Positions 18,326 to 26,781 of a stretch of DNA of 64,000 nucleotides are shown here, piece after piece. The translations under genes were made by a program, and so were the position numbers. Positions within the stretch are counted from its first letter, which is position 1. Each line of letters opens with the position of its first letter. The notes under the pieces were generated by a model that saw only the letters and a program-made list of their open reading frames with translations, did no database searches and was not told the origin of the DNA. The stretch comes from Desulfuromonas sp964536375. GTDB lineage: Bacteria > Desulfobacterota > Desulfuromonadia > Desulfuromonadales > Desulfuromonadaceae. The stretch spans positions 1 to 64,000 of the forward strand of contig CAZHXF010000012.1 in assembly GCA_964536375.1 (NCBI GenBank), given 5' to 3'.

Positions 18326-18404
18326 GAAACCTCCTCTATTACAACATTTGGGAACTGCTTATAATCTTGCAGAGACACAGCACACCCTACATACTTTTGC
18401 CGCC

Positions 18405-18890
18405 TTATTGGTCCACCTGCTCACCGTTGACAAGCGACTGTTCTTGAGAGAAAATCTTATCTATATCCAACAATATTATAAATTCTTCGTTGTACTTGCC
18501 CATACCACTAATGAATTTGCTATTTAGTTTGGTTCCCATGCGCGGAGCCTCTTCAATATGTTCTGGCAACAAGTCAATAACTTCACGAACTGAATCAGCC
18601 ATAGCTCCCAGACTGGTCGCTTCACCATCTAATTTGATGCTAATGATAATGATGCAGCTATTTACCGTGCGCTCAGATGGTGGCAAATCAAATTTAAGGT
18701 GCATGTCTACCACCGGCACAATACTACCGCGGAGATTTATCACTCCGCGCATAAAATCAGCTGACTGGGGAACAGGAGTAATTTCGGTGTAATCAAGCAC
18801 CTCCAAAACCCGGTTAGTTGCAATACCAAAAATTTCACCATTTATCAGAAAAGTCAGGTACTGATTGCTTTTATCTTCATCTGTACTCAT
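18405..18890 (-). CDS. cheW: Chemotaxis coupling protein CheW (copy 2)
   Basis: A CheW-domain protein of 161 residues, with YLTFLINGEIFGIATNRVLEVLDY, FMRGVINLRGSIVPVVDMHLKFDL and LGAMADSVREVIDLL. Start chosen at 18890 because GGAG lies six bases upstream; an upstream ATG at 18902 would add four residues. It follows cheA by about 20 bases and has diverged from copy 1 mostly in loops and termini. Confidence 0.93.
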   Translation of the reverse strand: MSTDEDKSNQYLTFLINGEIFGIATNRVLEVLDYTEITPVPQSADFMRGVINLRGSIVPVVDMHLKFDLPPSERTVNSCIIIISIKLDGEATSLGAMADSVREVIDLLPEHIEEAPRMGTKLNSKFISGMGKYNEEFIILLDIDKIFSQEQSLVNGEQVDQ

Positions 18891-18910
18891 GGTTGGCTCC
18901 ATGTTGCATT

Positions 18911-21034
18911 CTATTTAGATGTTTCTTCCAAAGCAGCCTGCTTCATCAGTTGCATGAGATCAATTATCAGGGCAATGCTGCCATCACCAAGAATGGTGCC
19001 ACCTGAAACGGTGTTAACGTCGCGATATAACGGTCCAAGAGTTTTGATGACTGTCTGGTGCTCACCAATAACATTGTCCACAACAAACCCCAATTTCTGA
19101 CCATTAACCTGGGCAATAACTACCTGTTGTATAGCGGGCAATTCACCTTCAATGGCAAAGGTTTGGCGCAGTGGAATATAAGGGATTAGATGACCACGGA
19201 CATTGACCAGACACCGACCGTGCACTTCTTCAATATCCGCTCTGGTTAGTTCAATACACTCTTCAACTACACTCAGTGGCAAAACAAAGCTATTATTGCC
19301 AATTTTTACCAACAGACTTTCAATAATAGCCAAGGTCAGTGGAATGCGTAACTTGAGAGTAGTTCCAACACCAAGATTGCTTTCTAGGCTTATGGTACCG
19401 CGTAATCCATCTATGGCGCGCTTAACAACATCCATCCCCACACCACGACCTGAAAGACCAGAAACCTTTTCTGCGGTAGAAAATCCGGCGGCAAAGATTA
19501 ACTGATAGCATTCGTTATCACTCAAGGTATCGTCAGCGGAGATTATTCCCTTGCTGATAGCTTTCTCGCGCAAAACCTCAGCATTTAACCCCTTACCATC
19601 ATCCCTAATCTCTATAATTACACTATCGCCAGCAGGTTCGGCGCTTAGATAGACAGTCCCAGCACGTGGTTTTCCAGCTGCTTCACGCACATCAGGCATC
19701 TCTATTCCATGATCCATGCTATTACGTATAATATGAACCAATGGATCATTAAGTTGTTCAATGACAGTTTTATCAAGCTCTGTTTCAGCACCGACGGTTT
19801 GGAAGTCTACTTCTTTGTGTAAGTCGGAGGCGATATCTCGCACCAAGCGCTTAAACTTGTTGAAGGTACTGCCTATAGGGAGCATGCGGATATTTAGGGT
19901 AGTATCACGAAGTTCTTCAGTTAAGCGTTCCACCTCTTCAGCGATAGCCTGCAGTTCTACTTCCCCACTCAACGCAGCCGTCTGGCTAAGACGCGACTGA
20001 ACAGTAACCATCTCACCAACCAAATTGACCAGCTCATCTAAGCGTTGTACCGGGACACGTAAACTACTTACAGCAGGGGTCTTGTCGCTACGCTCTTGTT
20101 TGCGCTTCTCAACAACCTTACGTACCTCTTGTTGTTCAATCAGGGCTGATTCAATGTCACTCTGGCTGACCAAGTTTGCCTCTACCAACATCTCCCCAAT
20201 ACGCTTTGACTTAGCCAAGACCGTATCAATCACTTCTTGACTGATATCGCCACGTTCAATGAGAATGTCGCCTAAACGCTTTTGCTCGAAGTTGTCGTCT
20301 TCACCACCGGTAGATACTGTCCGTATGGTCAATTCACAGTCATCCTCAACAAAGATAAAAACGTCACGAATCGCATCTTCCCCCTGGTCTGTAGACAGGA
20401 TGATATCCCAGCTCATGTAACAGTCTTCTGGCAATAACTCATCTAATGCTACCAGATTGGATCTGTGGGCAATAACTCGACTCGTTCCCATCGCTGCCAA
20501 CTCATCGAGTAGTTGTGACAAGTTGGTGCCGTTATGCAGAATGTCTCTATTGGGTTTGAAACGAATTCGGTAGGTAATAAGTTCGCTTTGCTGATCTTTT
20601 GGGTGGGGTGAGTTTGATTCTTGATGAGTATTGATCTTTTCACTGCTGGGTACAACTGAGTTTGCTAATGCTTTAAACTGGCTTACTAAAGTTAGCCCAT
20701 TTTGCACCGCTTGCTGCTCATCTTCCTTCTGGCAGTTTAACAAACTTAGAATATGGTCTCTGGCTTTTAAGGAGAGTTCTATTAAAATTTTATCTACAAG
20801 AATTTTTTTATTCCGTACCAAGTCATAGACTGTTTCTACTTCATGGGTAAATTCGGCAATTGAACTAAAGCCAAACATGGCGCCAGAACCTTTGATGGTA
20901 TGCATGGCGCGAAAGACTTTACCCACGAGCTCGGCATCTTCAGGGTTGTCCTCAAGTTCGAGCAGCGAATCTTCAAGTTCGCTTAACAGTTCATAAGCCT
21001 CTTCTTTAAACGCATTTTCTGGCATATCCTGCAT
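18911..21034 (-). CDS. cheA: Chemotaxis histidine kinase CheA with an unusual middle region
   Basis: A 707-residue kinase. Residues 1-110 are the Hpt domain with phospho-accepting His45 (AMHTIKGSG). Residues about 150-240 hold a domain seen in deltaproteobacterial CheA (YRIRFKPNRDILHNGTN, FIFVEDDCELTI) in place of a standard P2. Residues 253-276 and 278-301 are two similar motifs, RLGDILIERG and RIGEMLVEAN, like the N-terminal repeats of GspE/PilB-type ATPases (MshEN). The dimerisation domain (about 325-385), ATPase (HIIRNSMDHG, RDDGKGL, GRGVGMDVV) and CheW-like domain (about 565-700) follow. AAGGA precedes the ATG. It phosphorylates CheY, CheB and probably CheV. Confidence 0.95.
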   Translation of the reverse strand: MQDMPENAFKEEAYELLSELEDSLLELEDNPEDAELVGKVFRAMHTIKGSGAMFGFSSIAEFTHEVETVYDLVRNKKILVDKILIELSLKARDHILSLLNCQKEDEQQAVQNGLTLVSQFKALANSVVPSSEKINTHQESNSPHPKDQQSELITYRIRFKPNRDILHNGTNLSQLLDELAAMGTSRVIAHRSNLVALDELLPEDCYMSWDIILSTDQGEDAIRDVFIFVEDDCELTIRTVSTGGEDDNFEQKRLGDILIERGDISQEVIDTVLAKSKRIGEMLVEANLVSQSDIESALIEQQEVRKVVEKRKQERSDKTPAVSSLRVPVQRLDELVNLVGEMVTVQSRLSQTAALSGEVELQAIAEEVERLTEELRDTTLNIRMLPIGSTFNKFKRLVRDIASDLHKEVDFQTVGAETELDKTVIEQLNDPLVHIIRNSMDHGIEMPDVREAAGKPRAGTVYLSAEPAGDSVIIEIRDDGKGLNAEVLREKAISKGIISADDTLSDNECYQLIFAAGFSTAEKVSGLSGRGVGMDVVKRAIDGLRGTISLESNLGVGTTLKLRIPLTLAIIESLLVKIGNNSFVLPLSVVEECIELTRADIEEVHGRCLVNVRGHLIPYIPLRQTFAIEGELPAIQQVVIAQVNGQKLGFVVDNVIGEHQTVIKTLGPLYRDVNTVSGGTILGDGSIALIIDLMQLMKQAALEETSK

Positions 21035-21090
21035 GGCTTATCCTTTTAATCGTGTTTACAGTCGACCATTTGCTACCAGCCCACTTTGCT

Positions 21091-21459
21091 TCAACTTAAA
21101 TTCTCAGCAATCCACAGGCATTTAGTGGAATCTTCGACCTCATTACAAGCTTGATCACGCAATAAACCCAGTGATTGCGCACGATCACTAAACTGCTCTG
21201 TGCATTGATTTTTTAACCGAAATGTTTTTCCATTACTTTGAGCATATTTATTAGCAGCGCATAATAGCTGCATCAAACTAAAATCCAATTTAGTTACTCC
21301 AGCCAGATCCATAACTACGCGCTGATTATCATTCAGAGCTGTAAGCAAAACCTCTTTAAATTGGGAAATGTTTTCTATATTTACATCGCCAGTAACCACC
21401 AACTCTAGACGCTGCTCGCCATCATTATTGTCGATACACTTACTCTCATACTCGAACAT
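21091..21459 (-). CDS. STAS-domain protein (anti-sigma antagonist type)
   Basis: A 122-residue single STAS domain: LELVVTGDVNIENISQFKEVLLTAL, RVVMDLAGVTKLDFSLMQLLCAANKYA and KTFRLKN match the fold, with a Ser in LDFSLM where SpoIIAA-type proteins are phosphorylated. STAS proteins in chemotaxis operons of this lineage are of unknown function; it could be a partner of CheA or of a phosphatase. It lies between cheY and cheA in the same operon. Confidence 0.8.
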   Translation of the reverse strand: MFEYESKCIDNNDGEQRLELVVTGDVNIENISQFKEVLLTALNDNQRVVMDLAGVTKLDFSLMQLLCAANKYAQSNGKTFRLKNQCTEQFSDRAQSLGLLRDQACNEVEDSTKCLWIAENLS

Positions 21460-21507
21460 ACAGTCCTCCGCTTACCATAGAGCCGCCATTGCTTGATCGT
21501 ACACTCT

Positions 21508-21873
21508 TTACCCTAAAACCTTTTTTACTGTTGCCAGCAATTTCTGCGGGTCGAAAGGTTTTACCAACCAACCAGTTGCCCCCGCAGCTTTGCCCTTGGT
21601 TTTAAAGTCGGCACCAGCCTCTGTAGTCAACATCAGCATCGGAGTAAAGCGATAGGCGGGCTGTGCGCGTAATTGCTTGATCATGGTAATTCCATCCATG
21701 ATAGGCATATTGAGGTCGGTAAGCACTAGATCGATTTTTTGTTTTTTCGCTGCGGCGATTCCTTCTTGTCCATTCGTAGCCTCAACAACCTGATATCCCG
21801 CTCCCTTGAGGGTAAATGAAACCATTTGCAAAATAGAGCGGGAGTCATCTACAGCCAAGATTGTTTTTGCCAT
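21508..21873 (-). CDS. cheY: Chemotaxis response regulator CheY
   Basis: A 121-residue single receiver domain: acidic pocket VDDSRSIL, phospho-acceptor Asp in VLTDLNMPIMDGITM (about residue 53), switch Thr in LMLTTEAG and Lys in LVKPFDP. It carries the CheA signal, normally to the flagellar motor. The second gene of the cluster, between the membrane MCP and the STAS gene. Confidence 0.95.
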   Translation of the reverse strand: MAKTILAVDDSRSILQMVSFTLKGAGYQVVEATNGQEGIAAAKKQKIDLVLTDLNMPIMDGITMIKQLRAQPAYRFTPMLMLTTEAGADFKTKGKAAGATGWLVKPFDPQKLLATVKKVLG

Positions 21874-21915
21874 ACTTTAAATCTCCTATATTTTTTGTAT
21901 AAACTATTTGCTGAG

Positions 21916-23145
21916 CTAGAATAACTCGATATCGCCTTCATCCATGCTTCGTTGCGATACCGGGTTGTGGTGACTATGTTGTACTAATTGAGTGGCATTC
22001 TGCAATAGGCTTATAAGCGCAGCAATGGTTGCTTCGGGATCATTATTTGTCGTTAGATCTTCAGACACAGGCAATGCCACCAAGCCACCGAGTAACTGTT
22101 CGGCAGCTTCAAGACGATTACTCACAGTGGAGATTATCTGAGTTGACATATCCTGAAACTGCATTGAGGTAACTGCGTAACCAACTTGCTGTGAAGCTTT
22201 ACTTGCCAGTTCAGATATCTGTTCGGCAGTGTTTTCTACCAACACCGAATAATCCCGTGCTTCATTAAGTACTGTTGTAATATTCTGCTCTTCTTCCGCT
22301 ACCAGTTGCGTCGATTGCGACGCCAATGAGGTAATAGATTTCTCAACATCGGCCAGCGAAAGCGAAATTTTCTGCAATTCGACATCAATTCGTTCACTAA
22401 AGCGATTAGAGCGGATAGACAGATTGCGAACCTCTTCGGCAACAACCGCAAAACCTTTGCCAGCGATTCCGGCACGTGCTGCCTCAACTGCAGCATTTAT
22501 AGCTAATAGATTGGTCTGATCGGCAATCTTTTTTATTTCACCAAGCATACCCAACACGCTCTGGAAGGTCTCTCTAGTCGTCCTGGTGGCTTTGGCTACA
22601 GCTTCAGAGGAATTACTGTTTTCGCGCGAGGCATTGAGCAGTTTGCCCATGACCCGTTCCACCGAAGAGCACAGCACAGAAAAGGAGATTTCATTACCAC
22701 TAGCAATATTTATATTACCAGTGTTAATTTTAGAACCGGACAGCTTCACTGCCAGCTCCAATTGCTGTGCCGTATCACGTTCCAGCTCGGTAAAACTATT
22801 AACTAATTTTTCAATAGCATCAGCCAGAATATCTTGAACCTGATTGTTTTCCTGCCGTGCGTTACGAAACTGTTCTGCCAGTTCATCATCTAGATATTGG
22901 AGCAAATTTTGTATTTCGTGCAAAACTGCAGCTAGAGCGCAACACCTAGCGTGACTAACTGAGCTGTGTTGTTGGTCTTGTTTACGCATTAACCACAAGC
23001 ATGCGCATGGCAATGCTGCTGCGCATAAGACAGCCAATCTTACCCATAGATTCTCTTGTAAAGAAAAAGTAGCGGCTATTGCCGCACCATTAACCACAAC
23101 CACAGTCATTATGAACAGAATCCATAAGATATTTTTTTGTTTCAT
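21916..23145 (-). CDS. Membrane methyl-accepting chemotaxis protein
   Basis: A 409-residue chemoreceptor. Two closely spaced hydrophobic segments near the N-terminus (ILWILFIMTVVVVNGAAIAA and LAVLCAAALPCACLWL) leave almost no periplasmic domain, so it may sense within the membrane or cytoplasm. The signalling tip is IADQTNLLAINAAVEAARAG with GKGFAVVAEEVRNLS. Start taken as the ATG at 23145 because AGGGAGAG precedes it; an upstream in-frame ATG at 23190 has no ribosome site. First gene of the chemotaxis cluster. Confidence 0.88.
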   Translation of the reverse strand: MKQKNILWILFIMTVVVVNGAAIAATFSLQENLWVRLAVLCAAALPCACLWLMRKQDQQHSSVSHARCCALAAVLHEIQNLLQYLDDELAEQFRNARQENNQVQDILADAIEKLVNSFTELERDTAQQLELAVKLSGSKINTGNINIASGNEISFSVLCSSVERVMGKLLNASRENSNSSEAVAKATRTTRETFQSVLGMLGEIKKIADQTNLLAINAAVEAARAGIAGKGFAVVAEEVRNLSIRSNRFSERIDVELQKISLSLADVEKSITSLASQSTQLVAEEEQNITTVLNEARDYSVLVENTAEQISELASKASQQVGYAVTSMQFQDMSTQIISTVSNRLEAAEQLLGGLVALPVSEDLTTNNDPEATIAALISLLQNATQLVQHSHHNPVSQRSMDEGDIELF

Positions 23146-23474
23146 TGATGCTCTCCCTGCTACTTCATTCATTAATATTAAAGAATTCAACCTACACCAA
23201 TGATATTTAAGGTCCTAAATATATTGAAATATGAATAATGCACTAGAACGCTTTAATTATATTTATCTTTATAAGTTAATTGAACAGCAGCTGAGTTGTC
23301 CACGCTTCTAATGTTCTTTTTTATTAATTTAATGTACTCCTATTTCCCTGTTTAGTAATGAGCTGTTTCGGCTCCCGCCGAATAACCCCCTAGATACCCA
23401 CCTTCGCAGACATAACGAGTACAAGAGCCAGAACAAGTGCGGAAGATTTATATTAATCAGATTGTTTTTTCGCA
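23146..23474. other. Intergenic region between the MCP gene and the atpE terminator
   Basis: AT-rich non-coding stretch holding the probable chemotaxis-operon promoter near 23256-23284. Nothing else recognisable was seen. Confidence 0.5.
23256..23284 (-). promoter_or_regulatory. Probable promoter of the chemotaxis operon
   Basis: On the minus strand a perfect -10 TATAAT (23256-23261) is preceded after 17 bases by TTCAAT (23279-23284). It sits about 110 bases upstream of the first MCP start. Confidence 0.5.
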
Positions 23475-23513
23475 TAAAAAAAGGGCACTTCCTGTTTAGG
23501 AAATGCCCTTTTG
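23475..23513 (-). terminator. Intrinsic terminator after atpE
   Basis: AAAAGGGCA and TTCC pair with GGAA and TGCCCTTTT around a TGTTTA loop, with a T run on the minus strand. It ends the atpZ-atpI-atpB-atpE transcript about 20 bases past atpE. Confidence 0.85.
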
Positions 23514-23535
23514 TCTAAATCAAAATTGGTTTAGC

Positions 23536-23802
23536 TTATTTGCTAGCTAACTCCATTACCTGTGCGGTAAATGGGTTGGCGAACAGGATGATCATGCAAA
23601 CTACGAATACGTAGATTGCCAGAGACTCGACCATAGCCAGACCAATCATCATTGTGGTAAGGATTTTACCGCTTGCATTTGGGTTACGTGCAACACCTTC
23701 ACAAGCACTGCGAATAGCAATACCTTGACCAATGCCTGTACCAACAGAACCAAGACCCATACCTAAACCAGCAGCGAGTACACACCATGCAAAAAATGTC
23801 AT
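23536..23802 (-). CDS. atpE: ATP synthase F0 subunit c
   Basis: An 88-residue double-helix membrane protein that forms the rotor ring. Helix 1 contains GLGSVGTGIGQGIA, the polar loop is ARNPNA, and helix 2 has the ion-binding carboxylate Glu59 in MVESLAIYVF. Gln26, Glu59, Ser60 and Tyr64 line up with the Na+-site residues of Ilyobacter/Propionigenium c subunits, but Leu61 replaces their Thr, so the coupling ion is uncertain. Last gene of the F0 operon. Confidence 0.97.
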   Translation of the reverse strand: MTFFAWCVLAAGLGMGLGSVGTGIGQGIAIRSACEGVARNPNASGKILTTMMIGLAMVESLAIYVFVVCMIILFANPFTAQVMELASK

Positions 23803-23885
23803 CTGTTTTCTCCTTCTAACTTTAATAAAATGGTTATTTTTCCTATACGCTATAGGACTTATTTCAACGTAAACACGTTAAAAGC

Positions 23886-24560
23886 TTAGTGAGCTTCTTC
23901 TAAAGCACCGGCAATGTAAATCATTGCCAGCAGGGTAAATACGAAAGCCTGAATGAAAGCGACCAAAACCCCCATCAACATCATAGGAATTGGTAAGAAC
24001 AACGGCACCAGAGCAAAGAATATCATCAGCACGATTTCATGACCGTACATGTTACCGAAAAGACGCAGTGACAGTGACAATGGACGGGCAATGTGACCGA
24101 TTATTTCGATTACAAAAACCAATGGTGCCAGTACCAGAACCGGACCCATAAAGTGTTTAAGATAACTAATTCCATGCTCTTTAACACCAATAATGTGAGT
24201 CATGGCAAACACAGTCAACGCCAGAGCCGCATTAGTATTCAGATTAGCCGTTGGGGGATAAAGCCCCGGCACTAATCCAATCAGGTTTGAAACTAGAATA
24301 AACAGGGCAAAGGTGGCAATAAGGGGGAAATACGCCTTGCCTTTGGGCCCCATAGTTTCCACCAACAACCCTTCAATGCCGCCAATGACGCTTTCCATCA
24401 AGTTCTGCAATGTACCGGGAATCATTTTGATGCCACGTGAAACGACAAAAGCAACAGCAATTAAAATCAACATCACCAACCAAGCATAGGTGACATGTTC
24501 ACCAACATGGGTATGAAGTTGCGCTTCAAGCCACTGCAAAAATAAAAAAGGATGTGTCAT
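23886..24560 (-). CDS. atpB: ATP synthase F0 subunit a
   Basis: A 224-residue integral membrane subunit that provides the ion half-channels next to the c ring. Multiple hydrophobic segments; conserved SLSLRLFGNMYGHEIV carries the essential Arg, followed by the GVLVAFIQAFVFTLLAMIYI C-terminal helix. It precedes atpE by 83 bases and follows atpI by 15. Confidence 0.96.
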   Translation of the reverse strand: MTHPFLFLQWLEAQLHTHVGEHVTYAWLVMLILIAVAFVVSRGIKMIPGTLQNLMESVIGGIEGLLVETMGPKGKAYFPLIATFALFILVSNLIGLVPGLYPPTANLNTNAALALTVFAMTHIIGVKEHGISYLKHFMGPVLVLAPLVFVIEIIGHIARPLSLSLRLFGNMYGHEIVLMIFFALVPLFLPIPMMLMGVLVAFIQAFVFTLLAMIYIAGALEEAH

Positions 24561-24575
24561 ATAGATCGTGCCTCC

Positions 24576-24941
24576 CTACTTAATAACGCTCAAAACCGTG
24601 GTCAACATAATGTTTATTACCACAACTGATAGTCCAATAATTAGTCCTACGGTATCAACCTTGAACACAGCTATTGATAGCACCAATACAACAAGTAAAG
24701 CTGCCAATCTATACACATAGCTGAGCTGAAACCCCCGAATCGCCGGATTTTCTGCCGCCGATAAAACCTTTACTAAAGAGCGGTGCAACCACTGGTAGCC
24801 ACACACCGCTATTAATCCACCACTAAGCACACCAATGGTAAAATTTTTATCCCGCAAAAAAAGACTCAAGATAACAAACACGACAAGTATAAGCCAATTA
24901 CGCCGTGCCAGTTGGCCTAGCAGTTGATCCTGTTTATCCAT
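24576..24941 (-). CDS. atpI: ATP synthase subunit I (AtpI)
   Basis: A 121-residue membrane protein with four hydrophobic segments (WLILVVFVILSLF, IGVLSGGLIAV, LAALLVVLVLSIAV, GLIIGLSVVVINIML), the pattern of AtpI, an assembly factor for the c ring that is not part of the mature enzyme. The ATG at 24941 follows the atpZ stop directly; a GTG at 24944 that overlaps the stop is an alternative start. Confidence 0.8.
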   Translation of the reverse strand: MDKQDQLLGQLARRNWLILVVFVILSLFLRDKNFTIGVLSGGLIAVCGYQWLHRSLVKVLSAAENPAIRGFQLSYVYRLAALLVVLVLSIAVFKVDTVGLIIGLSVVVINIMLTTVLSVIK

Positions 24942-24943
24942 CA

Positions 24944-25210
24944 CTATTGTCCTGAGTCAATCTTTTTCTGTCGTTTAAGCTCACGTTCGGTCAGAATAAA
25001 TATGTTACGGAATCCTGATATAATACCTAAAACCAGAAAGATCAATAAAAACCACGGCGCTGTACCTAACCAACGATCCAGATAGTAGCCCATAACCATC
25101 CCGATAAGGATTGAGGCAACCATGCAGATACCAACACTGGACAAAAAACCTAGTGACTTGTAAAGCTCACGCCGTTGAGCAGCTAAGCGTTGTTTATTAT
25201 CACTGACCAT
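24944..25210 (-). CDS. atpZ: AtpZ/AtpI-family F0 accessory protein
   Basis: An 88-residue protein with two membrane helices (LGFLSSVGICMVASILIGMVMG and APWFLLIFLVLGIISGFRNIF) and the short central YYLDRWLGT typical of AtpZ, proposed to work with AtpI in c-ring assembly or ion supply. First gene of the F0 operon, with GAGGGAAG upstream of the ATG and a good promoter about 40 bases before it. Confidence 0.8.
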   Translation of the reverse strand: MVSDNKQRLAAQRRELYKSLGFLSSVGICMVASILIGMVMGYYLDRWLGTAPWFLLIFLVLGIISGFRNIFILTERELKRQKKIDSGQ

Positions 25211-25256
25211 GCGTGTCTTCCCTCTAGGTCGTTAACTAAGGCAGTTTAAACGCGGT

Positions 25257-25285
25257 CTTTTACCATACCTACCGCCGACTGTCAA
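25257..25285 (-). promoter_or_regulatory. Promoter of atpZ-atpI-atpB-atpE
   Basis: Perfect -35 TTGACA (25280-25285), 17 bases, then TAAAAG (25257-25262) on the minus strand. Transcription would start about 40 bases before atpZ. Confidence 0.6.
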
Positions 25286-25476
25286 TCCAAAATACAGCAA
25301 CCAACATCTACTAACAGCCTTAATTTACGCTGACAAACACGCTTAGTTACTAGCATTGTCGCACTTCTCAAGTAAGTACAAGAACAACCATTTCAACTGG
25401 ATGTTAAATTCGACCTATCAACTAAGCCTAGCATTCTGCTACACTTCAGCAACTTTTTCTTTTATACTGGATAGCT

Positions 25477-26565
25477 ATGTTTAACGATTCTTACATAATT
25501 GATATTGAAACTGCTCTCAAACGCCGCACCGAGGGAGCCTTGTTTGTTGATGTGCGCAGCCCGGATGAATTTGCCGAAGCGACCATTCCCGGAGCAGTCA
25601 ATGTACCCATCCTCGACAATCAGCAGCGCGCCGAGATTGGCACTCTGTATAAAAATGAGGGGACTAGTATCGCGCGTACGCGCGGTATTGACATAGTATC
25701 GCCTAAAATTCCCCAGCTGATAAATGACATCTGTTCCCTGCGCACCAATCCACGCCGCCCGATAGTGGTATTCTGTTGGCGCGGCGGTCTGCGCAGCCGG
25801 GCTATGACCTCATTTCTCCAGCTCGCCGGATTCCCCGCCTTTCAATTACGCGGCGGGCATAAGGCTTTTCGCCGTCACGTTGTAGATTTTTTCGCCCACG
25901 GCTCCTGGGGAAGAATGCTGGTGTTACGTGGTCTTACCGGGGTGGGGAAAACCCGGCTGCTAAATCAGCTGGCGGCACAAGAACAACCAGTCATCGATCT
26001 GGAAGGGTTAGCCAATCACCGTGGCAGCGCTTTTGGAGGTGTAGGACTAGGTGAACAACCGGGACAAAAACAGTTTGAATCTTTACTGTGGGAGCAACTC
26101 CAACATATACCAGCGGGCAGCTGGGCATTGACTGAGGGTGAGAGTCGGCACATAGGCAAACTGTTGCTCCCACTGCGCTTCTTCCACAGTTTACAGAGTG
26201 AAACCACCCTGTGGGTAGAAACCAGCCTGGAAAATAGAATCAAAATAATTCTGGAAGATTATTGTGTCGACCAATTACCGGAAGAGGCGTTTATAAATCC
26301 GATCCAATCGCTGCAACGCCGCCTGGGCATTGCCGAGGTGGAAAATATGCTCGAACTGTTGCGGCAGAAAAACTGGCACGAGCTAGTCGCCGAGTTGATG
26401 TTGAAATATTACGATCCCCTCTATCGCCACACCAAGCCGGACAACAGAATTACGGTGGATCTCAATCCGTTCGATGCACAACAAACACAGCTGTTACAGG
26501 CAGTTGACACCATATTATCCACGAATAGCGCCAACAATCAGGACAACATCGACCTGGTAGTCTAA
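25477..26565 (+). CDS. mnmH: tRNA 2-selenouridine synthase
   Basis: A 362-residue enzyme (also SelU/YbbB) that replaces sulfur by selenium at the wobble 2-thiouridine of tRNAs, using selenophosphate and a geranylated intermediate. The N-terminal rhodanese domain has DVRSPDEFAEATIPGAVNVP and the active Cys100 in VVFCWRGGLRSR. The second half has a P-loop GLTGVGKT (152-159) and RHIGKLLLP. Its presence implies selenium metabolism; selD is not in the window. Transcribed alone or with the small Cys ORF that follows. Confidence 0.93.
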   Translation: MFNDSYIIDIETALKRRTEGALFVDVRSPDEFAEATIPGAVNVPILDNQQRAEIGTLYKNEGTSIARTRGIDIVSPKIPQLINDICSLRTNPRRPIVVFCWRGGLRSRAMTSFLQLAGFPAFQLRGGHKAFRRHVVDFFAHGSWGRMLVLRGLTGVGKTRLLNQLAAQEQPVIDLEGLANHRGSAFGGVGLGEQPGQKQFESLLWEQLQHIPAGSWALTEGESRHIGKLLLPLRFFHSLQSETTLWVETSLENRIKIILEDYCVDQLPEEAFINPIQSLQRRLGIAEVENMLELLRQKNWHELVAELMLKYYDPLYRHTKPDNRITVDLNPFDAQQTQLLQAVDTILSTNSANNQDNIDLVV

Positions 26566-26613
26566 ACGACTTATTCTCATCTTCAGCGCAGCTAAATACT
26601 AGGCGAGGCAAGC

Positions 26614-26781
26614 GTGGTTAAAACACAACAAATTGAGGAATTTAATCCGCGGTGCGCCAGATGTTTGCGCAGCTGTCGTCAGCCGTTAGGCACTAAGCTG
26701 TTAGAGTGCCCGCGCTTTACACCACGCCCATTCAAGATTGAACCAAGCCCGAAAAAACAGCTGGATCTGTTCAAGCTCTAA
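26614..26781 (+). CDS. Small cysteine-motif protein, 55 aa, unknown function
   Basis: A GTG-started ORF with AGGCGAGG a few bases upstream, encoding 55 residues that begin VKTQQIEEFNPRCARCLRSC. Four Cys (CX2CX3C, then a single Cys ten residues on in LLECPRF) suggest a small zinc- or iron-sulfur-binding knuckle, followed by a basic Pro-rich tail ending KKQLDLFKL. It lies 48 bases after mnmH and its stop overlaps the stop of metX on the other strand. Could be a real small gene in the mnmH unit or chance; the Cys spacing and ribosome site favour the former. Confidence 0.5.
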   Translation: MVKTQQIEEFNPRCARCLRSCRQPLGTKLLECPRFTPRPFKIEPSPKKQLDLFKL

